Assembly (NCBI GenBank): GCA_029204225.1
Contig: CM055094.1
Coordinates: 63,378,442 to 63,442,441 of the forward strand
Direction of reading: 5' to 3'
Source: Diphasiastrum complanatum
Lineage: Eukaryota; Streptophyta; Lycopodiopsida; Lycopodiales; Lycopodiaceae
DNA length: 64,000 bases
Part shown: piece by piece, positions 12,401 through 21,400 of the stretch
Layout of the letters: the number at the start of each line of letters is the position of its first letter
Numbering within the stretch: the stretch's first letter is position 1
Program-made: the position numbers and the translations under genes
The notes under the pieces: model-generated
What the model saw: only the letters and a program-made list of their open reading frames with translations
Told to the model about the DNA's origin: nothing
The model's database searches: none

Positions 12401-15400
12401 GTATAGTTACAATTGCAACTGATGAACATTCAACTGTTAATATGGAGGAATTGGCTTGATATATTGCAACTGAAGAATGGATTTCTTTGTATGCCTCAAG
12501 TAATCAGCTACTAGAGAGCTAGAAGCAAATCATCTGAAACTGTGTCTGCTTGACTTTCAATCAGCAAAATTCTACACGGCATAGGTGTTTGCTGGTTATG
12601 AGAATTGATGTTACTGTACATTTGGGAAATTATAATGCTGACAACCAATAATCTGCAAATGTTGTGCACTACCTTTTGGTAACAAGTTACTGCAAATGTA
12701 CCATCAACAGCATGAGAGTTACAAACTGTTTTAGGTGTTTTCAACATAGTATTAGGCCATACTTTAAACTGAACCATCTTGTCTGCTGTTCATGATGGAA
12801 ATAAATAGCGCATAAGATTGATGATAGTTGTTGATAATTGTAGTGTTCTTTGCAAAGGCTACATTGGTTGATTTAGGTTAGAACTTCCACGATGGAGGTA
12901 AGAATGAGATGTGTATATTGGAGCTTTGGCCTAATTGATTGCATACAGTAGGTGTGGGGTATGACAAGGGTATCTAAGGGTATCTGTTGAGTCTTGAGAG
13001 GAAAGTATATTGAGGTTTGAAACCTGAAAAAAATAATGGAATGAGAATGGATCATGAGGCAAAGTATTAGCAGCAAAATCACTATTTGTAAGACGACTTA
13101 AATGATTGGAAATTAGTTGTCATGGGAGGCAATTGTGCACGTTGCTTGTCTATCTCTAGTTGAAATAAACCCCAATATATTCCTGCACAAAATCAATAGG
13201 TGTCGAAATCATGAATCTTTAACAGTGTTCAAATGCCAGCTAAAGGAAAGATTTGACTGAAGCGTATATGTTTGATTTTGGTTGTCAGTCAAAAGGGTAG
13301 CTCCTCTTAGACTCTGATGAATCACGAGACCAAGCGGGCAATGCAATTTCCACTGAGCTGTCTTACTACATGAGTATAAGCTCTGAGTATGAATGAAGAG
13401 CTGGACCAGATGGAGCATATTTGAAGTTGAATTTCAAGCCAACCCATTTTTCCTTTCCGTTGTAGGAGAAAAGTAATTTCATGCTAGCTTTCTGCTTGTA
13501 ATTGGGCTAGTTAACTGCTATTCGAAAGGTGAGATGACAGTGTGAAGTATGTATCGTTGAAATAGAGCTCTCATCTGATTGTACTTGGCCCATGACCCAG
13601 AGAGATGGTTTTGAAACAGCTTATAAGAGCCAATTGAGGATTGGTCACCAAAATGGACCAGAACGATAGTAGTCATGCATACAATTTACAAGTTCAATAG
13701 CAAGATTACAAGAATATAACTGAGTGTAAAAAATGAATTGTTCATTAAATACATAGGGAACTGATGGTCTGTACAATTTCTAGAATCTCTTGTACACCGT
13801 ATTTTGCATAGGCCTTGCATGATATATGCTTCAGGACATTGAAAATGTCTCCTGGCTAGAGTGTAAGACAGTTTCCTCATTGATACAATTGTATGAGTTG
13901 TAGCTCCTCAAATTTTGAGATTGGAACTTGAAGAATCCTCCTTGTAATTCAGTTCTGTTTGAGATAATGAAGGGGTGTTTTTGCAGGGAGGAAGCCACCG
14001 AGTGATTGCTAGCTTTGAAGGATCGCTTCCAAAGAGAATCAAACAGCTGCCCCTTGGCGACCTCTTTGAGCTCAGTAACTTGAAAAAGGTAAAATGTATA
14101 TCAGTATAGCTTATAACCTTCAATGAGTATATCTTTGATAAATTAAGGCAGAGATCCATAATTATGAATGGTCTTATGGATTAGGATAGCTTGATGTAAC
14201 TTTTTCCTTTCACTGCCTACAAAGCCATAAATCCTTAGCAGGTCTCAACCAGAGTGGCACGTGGTACCGCCATTATGGTACCGCAGTACCATAATGGTGG
14301 TAAAAAATCTGCGGTACCAGGGCGGTACCATTTTTTTAATTTTTATTTATATTTTTTTAATTTTAGTTGGCAATATGGGTATCAGCTTGACGCTCTTGAC
14401 GAGAGTAGTGCATTTATGCAGGTTGCCGGTGCTTTCAGCTACAAAATGTGTTAGACAACTAAATAATGCACCTCTCAGTTTAGTAGTCACTAGTTAACCG
14501 TGAGCTCAGATCTGTAAGGCCCCCGTTATGAGGAGAAGCCATTATTGAGCACGGTTGTTAGTATAAGGTCTAGTGTGAGACCATGATGGTTATGAGATGG
14601 CTGATTACAGTTTCTATATAGCAGCAAGTCCTGGGGGGTTTGGGGGGCAGAGCCCCCCAACAGCGGGGTCCAGGGGCTGCCGGTAGACTCCGGCCCCAAC
14701 AGTACGACCTCTTCATGATTTGGCCTTCCGACTCCCTGAGCGAAAACACAATTTTTGGTGTTTTGCATTCGCTCTCATTAGAACCGGCAACCTGCATAAA
14801 TGCACTACTCTCGTCAAGCTGATACCCATATTGCCCACTAAATTATTATATTATTTTTTTTTAAAAAAAACAAAAAAAATATCTAAAAAAAATTTATATA
14901 TTATGGTACCGTGGATCATCATGGATCTGCGGTACCAGTATGGATCCACGGTACTGGGATCCGCGGATCCTGGTACCTCTGGATCTATGGTCTCAACATT
15001 TCTTTAACAATGAAAGAAACAAGTTTGATTTTGTAGGTTTGAGAATTACTTTTGAATGCGTATGTTAATGTTTAGAATCATTTGTATCAAATTCAAGAAA
15101 TGTCTTTTTTTTTTCCTTCTCTGTTTATTTGTCTGTAGCATACACATAGTGTTTGAGAAAACATTCTGTACATTTTTTTTTTTGGTAAGGGGTGGAATCT
15201 TCTCTCATTACAATCAGAATATTTTAAAACTTAGTTTGTCTATTTTCTCTTAGAATAAGTTTCAGATGTCTTTTGACTGCATTCTGTCATTTGAAATGTT
15301 CGACAGCTGTTTTGAAATGCTGCAAGCTTAGAGCATTCTTTTGGTGCACAAAGGTATTGGAGCTTCAGTAAAGCACCCCATATTATGAGCTTCTTTACAA

Positions 15401-18400
15401 CCATAGACACTAGGTTGATTGTCTGCAACTGAATGTTGTCATTGTTACCTCCTATTGCTGTGACTACCATCTCCTTTTATGTTTGTCGCATCTCATGGAC
15501 CATGCTAGTTGTAGTGATGTTACTTTTACAGGCACTTTTGGTAAAAATGTGGCATGAATCTACAAATACACAGTCATTTAAGAGCTTGCAGGATGAGGAA
15601 GCTTTTTCATATCCGTTTTAAAAGCTATAATAAATATATTTTCTGATGACTGTTTTCTCTAGTGGCTCTGTTACTTTCGTGTCTTGAAGCGCTATTGATA
15701 TGGGAACATCTAGATATAGTCATAAACATTGGCTAGACCTATCAATTAAGATTTCTAATGCTGAAAATTTACGCTCTTGCTAATTTCCTCCTTATCAGCT
15801 TTTTGGCAATGCATTTCCTTTCTTTTCAGGTGGTTTTGGAAGCCGACGGTTATCTTCCCTACTTGTTTTCTCCTGAAAAGGGACTGAGAGAACTTATTCG
15901 CAGAGCTTTGGAACTAGCAAAAGATCCTGCAAAACAATGCGTGGATGAGGTTTATTGTCTTAAATTTGTTTACTGACATGAATAAAGTGAATAGTTCTCT
16001 GTTTCAGTTTACATAGAATAAGTCTTTTTTGCAAATGCAACTCTTGCTATTGACAAAATGAAAGTTAGACAATTTGATTATACACAGTATCTTGACATTT
16101 GCAATTTGCAACTTCTGGGAACTTGAAGGTGCATCGGATACTTGTCGATATTGTTGCATCTACAGCATCTTCTACACCTGGCTTGGGAAGATATCCACCA
16201 TTGAAGCGAGAGGTAACCTGCAGCCTTAAAATTAACATTTTTATGTAGATTACGATCAGTTTGTAAGCTACTAGATTTCCTGCAATGGGAAGGTGGAGTG
16301 AAGTTTGTGCAAGAGATTGATTTGTGGTCTAACGCCCTGTCTTTTAGTGCATAGATTAATGATTGAAGAAATGTATTATATCACAAAAAAAAACACATTC
16401 TCGAAGTTGGGAGAGACTTTTTTCTTTTATCTCTAGGGTGACACATAAATTTACTTACAAATACATGTACTTGCATGTTGATATTCAAGGTTGCACAGCC
16501 TAGTCCACTGTCATCCTGTTCCCCTCACTGTCACTCCAAGGTAGTGTCAGCTGTTTTAGTTTCAAACTGCCCAACCATAGTTGATAGTGCCTAGAAGATT
16601 CGGATCACTCCATTTTTTGTTTCTGAAAGTTTGGATTGTGTTAATTTTGAAGATAACTATGTTGGAGAAACCACACTTCAGGAGTCTTGATTTCAGATAA
16701 TATTATCAAAATTGATATGTCATGATATGTTGTTAGAGGCACCTTACAATAACAGTTCTCCATTCTTTGGCCTATTGGAATCGCTAAGTTGTTTATGTAT
16801 GTAATCCAAGCACAAATGACTTTGATCATTCCAATGGTCCAAACAATGGCATGGCTGTTCTTGACGTGATTGAACGTAAAACATGACTTTTACATGATGC
16901 TCACTTTCATTTCTCAATTTTTGCACTTGAAATGTTCTTCAGTATATGAGAACATGTTGCAAGTTCACCTGATTTGGTTGATTGCTTACAATAGCAGCTT
17001 TCTATTTTCATGTGAAGCAGCTGTTCCATCTAACCTAGGATTTAAAACTTCTAGGCTTTTCTCTTTGTAGAGCACAATAATAGCTACTGTTTCTATGCAA
17101 ATCAAGTATCAGATTGTGTCATATCTACAACAACATAAGAGTGTCTCCTTATTTCACGGACTCTTGTAGTAGTTTTAGCCTTTAGGTTTATTTGTTTTTC
17201 GAATTCCCGAACTTGTATTTGATGCACCGTTGTCTGCTGTTTAAGAAAAACAGAGTCCTGGAGAAATGACTGGTTTTTAATCTTACAAGATCCACAGCTA
17301 TGACTGCGCTATCAACATGTCAGACTGTTTTCCTAAACAGTACTTTATCCCAATGAAAATTTAAAGAAAGTTGTTAATATGCTACCGAAATTTTAAATTT
17401 TCAGTGTTCAAATCATTCCATAGTTTCAATATCCTAAATGGCCATAATATATTATTCAAGATATTTTAATATTATTGTGTGGTCTACATGAAAGCTATGT
17501 ATCATGCTGTTAACACTGATTATGACAATGTTCCAAGTTCTAGAAATTCACTTATATCTAGATTTCTATGAAAAAGCACTAAATGGCATTAACTTGCTTT
17601 TGCTACATAAAAAGTTTTGCTATGTTGATTCTGGGAGACTTTGACTCTATAATGGATTGGTATGATCAATTGCTATTTTCTTTTGACTGGCAGATTGTGG
17701 CGATTGCTAGTGCAGCTTTAGATGATTACCGCCTTGAAGCAAAGAAAATGGTGACAGATCTTGTTGATATGGAACGTGCATTTGTTCCACCTCAACACTT
17801 CGGCCGGCTTGTACAACGGAGGTGCAAATATACATTATTTTACTAGATCAGACGCTGTGCCTCTTTGTTTGTGTAGGTAATAGGATGTTAGAACACAAGG
17901 TTGCTTGCCCTTGCCCATTACTTAAAAATAATTTTTGTTACACTTGCCAACCCTTCTGGTTCCCATGTAAATTTAATAGAGAAGCTAGAAATGCTTTTCT
18001 GTTAATCCTTCAACTGAGCCTTTTTTCAAGTAAAAAATAATTCTTAAGGACATATATACGTTGTGCAAAGATGGCAGATTAAAATTGTGTTTGACTGGAA
18101 TTTTGTAAGACATATATACTTTGTGCTTTATGTCACATATTTCAGGGCCAACAGATTTCTTAAGACTGATGTTGTGAATATTTCAGACATGTTTATACAA
18201 TAAGAGAGTCAAAATTGAGTGGGTTTGAGTGGTTAACTTATTTTTTGAGAGATGAATTTTGATGACCACCATTATGTCAATGATATTTTGAGAAGTCCCG
18301 TTACAGAGATTGCATTATGATGTGTTTAGGCCTGCTAGGCCTTGACGAAACTGCAAATCATTTGTCAGCTTATTCAACTCAAACAACCCCTAGAGATTAT

Positions 18401-21400
18401 TTCAGCCTGTGTGACATTATTGTCAAGATCCTCAATACCAGCACCGTTTCTCATGTGCAGAGTGTTGTTTCCAGGTTTGACAGGTTGCGTAGAGAAGATG
18501 AGCTCAAGACACGGGCCTCCAAAAAGGCCCAGGATACAGAACAAGTGCTGCTTAACAGAGTGGGTTTGTATTCCTGTCAGCTTTCAGATTTAATATGCTC
18601 TGGTCTGTACAATTTCTGTCTGTTAGCAATTTGAACATTGAGTTCAGCTGCTTGTAATTTGGGGGGATGTATATCTCTAATGGTTTTAAAAATTGTTCAC
18701 CCAGCCAGCATATATTCCCAAGGAAACATAAGTTTTAGGAGGACATATAGAATGGGTAATGGCAGATTGTGAATGCTTGAGATAGTTTGTGCAACTGATA
18801 AGAGGAAGCAGATGGTGGAAAAGGCCTCTTTTATAAGGTGTAAGAATGATCTGAAAAGGAAAACATCAATACGGCATTGAGCTTGCAACACTTTTCAAAG
18901 ATTTTCGAGATTGTACTGCTTCTAAAGTTTCTTAAGAGGGTTCTTTCTTAACAAAATAGCATCAGCTTGAGGAAAATATTTGCAAAAATGCAAAATTTCT
19001 AAGAATGTATTATAAGGAGTAGGCCAAAAAGCAATCTAAACACCTTTGCTTGGTACTTGAGTAAGTTGTTTATTCTTTCATAGATGAATGGAGTATATGA
19101 GTGGTTTTGGTAGTTTCACTGTTCTCCTACCTATTTCTTTTGGCAATAACTCAAGCTTATCAGCAGGCTACTAGTGGTCAGGCAAACGGGCAGACAGGTG
19201 GCAGCTTGAAGTCATTAAAAGGCCAAACTGCATCATCAGAAAAAGATACAAAGGAAACAACATCTCAGAATTCTGGAACTGGTGAAGATTTGTTGGCAGG
19301 TTTGCTCCTGAATTGCTATGCTCCTTTTGTAGTTCCCATTGATCTGATTGAAAGGTCTTAGTGTTCTCTTTTTATAAGTTACTTTTTTACATTTGGTTGG
19401 CATGGCAATCATGGTGCCTCGAGTCTGATGAGGGGTTATGTAGGCATTGTTATTGACAAGCACTTGTACATGTAGTCAGTTAGATTCAAGATAACAAAAT
19501 TTATGCAAAGGATGATCATGTTATCAATATCCAGAGTATGTTGGAAATGATTTTCACGTGGTTTTCTCTTTACTTCTAGGCTTCAAGTATAACTAGAATT
19601 TGAACTATGACTCGTCAATCATAATTCATCAAATTCTTGTCCTATACTCAATAAAAGAATGTGATACCCTCACATAGGCAACAACCAATGATCAGAAGAA
19701 CATTGATGTAGTTTAGTTATAAATATATTCAATCTTTAAAATGTACTTCACAACCATGGTTCATATCCAAAAATGTCATGACTGAGCCTGCCCTTTTATC
19801 TTGGGAGAAGTCATAAAAACTCAACAATTTGATCTGTAAATGAATCCTAGTCCGCATTTCGAATGCTTTGTACAAAATGTTCTGTATGAAATACGTTTGT
19901 ATGCTTGAAACCAATTCCGTAATTTATCAATTATCTAACAAAGAAACTAATCAAAACAGCTATATTTTGTTTGCAATGCTGGGACGCCACAATTCAAACA
20001 ACCATGTTTGAAACGTCGTTTGCAATGTGGACATTGCAAATGTGATGGAAGTATGGCATAGATTTATGAAAGTTAATGTGGGTGTTGCTATATCTATTTG
20101 ACCTATACCTAGGTACTCTTGGGCACCGATGAGCAGGGAGGACGACATAACAAATATTTCCACTCCGCATGATGAGGTTCATAGTCTTAAGACTTCTTGT
20201 GGTCGGCAAGCTTCATAAAGTTAAAGCTTGTACTGGTAGTTTTTCCGGTAGAGCTCGAGCCAAAATCAGTGAAATTTGAGTTGAAGGATTGGGTTTATTT
20301 GGAGATTTTAAAAGATGAAAATTGGTAAGCACATGAACTGTCTTCAAGATATGACAGACCATACAAACTGGTTACTGGAAAATCTGTTCTCAGTAATTAG
20401 AAACCCATTTCTGTCGCAAATCTACATTTCCCAAGGACAATGCCTGACCTGGTGATCTGGGAAAATGATTGTTAATATTTATGAGAAAATTTTTCCCCGA
20501 TTGAGGGAAGGCATTTCGCCGTAATGCAAGTCAAAAACATCATGCTTTTGGTGATTTGTTTGTGAACCTTTCGTAACCACTTATGATTTCTTCTCCTGTA
20601 TGTAATGCATTGCAACTCTTTTTAACTGGTATTTGCAGTCATATTTTTTTGCATGTTTCCATTTCTCAAGGTATTCATTTTTTAAGTGGGAAACATTTTC
20701 TGGACTTTGATTGAAACTAGTTACTGGGAGTTACTAGCTAGAAATATTCTTTATGTACATAATTTGTTTGTATCTTTGAGTATGCAGTCGTAATTGAGAA
20801 CTCGTGCAAAGTACACAAGCATTCAAAGGAGATCTTAAATCTAGCTAAGATCTGCAACATGTGTATATGTTTACTGCTCAGGCGGTGCCCCCTGAGGGAA
20901 AAAACCCATTTTTCAAATAAATGGAGATAGTTGATGACAAGGACATCCTTGAGGGTTACTATTTGTTGTATACTGATAGCTACTGTAATCGGCTAGCCTT
21001 GACTGCTACATGGTTGGCAGAACCGGCGATTGTAGATATGGAGGAGGCCTTGTTATCGTGTCTCTATGGGTGGTACATAAATTTCATGTTTATTTCTTCT
21101 CTAATTGTTTTTTATTAAACACTTCAAGTGTGTCTGACAACTGACCGAATGAGAGAGTTGAAAAAGCAAGAATGGGTAAGATAGGTCAGGATATAAGGTT
21201 AGTTATGGTCCTTTGCTGCAGGATACTTGATGAAAAAAAGTGGGAAGAATGATACTTGGAGTAAACGCTGGTTTGTGCTTACTGAGAAAACTAACAAGGT
21301 GAATATAAGTTCTTATGTTCCGTGGATACCTAAGAGTGAAGAATTTTGAATTGGCTATATCTGTTTGTGGCTTTGAGAATGTTTTTTTAAGACGAAGCTG

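Noticed and set aside
14250-14989. Mutator-type element because GGTCTCAAC gives a 9-bp duplication
   Set aside because: An 8-bp duplication with CAKAG at both ends is symmetrical and agrees with copy 2, which has a clear 8-bp duplication and perfect TIR, so hAT-like is preferred.
20921-21118. Possible extra DRP2 exon ([12 protein letters not shown]...)
   Set aside because: It does not match the family, and the flanking exons already join in frame with the expected linker length.
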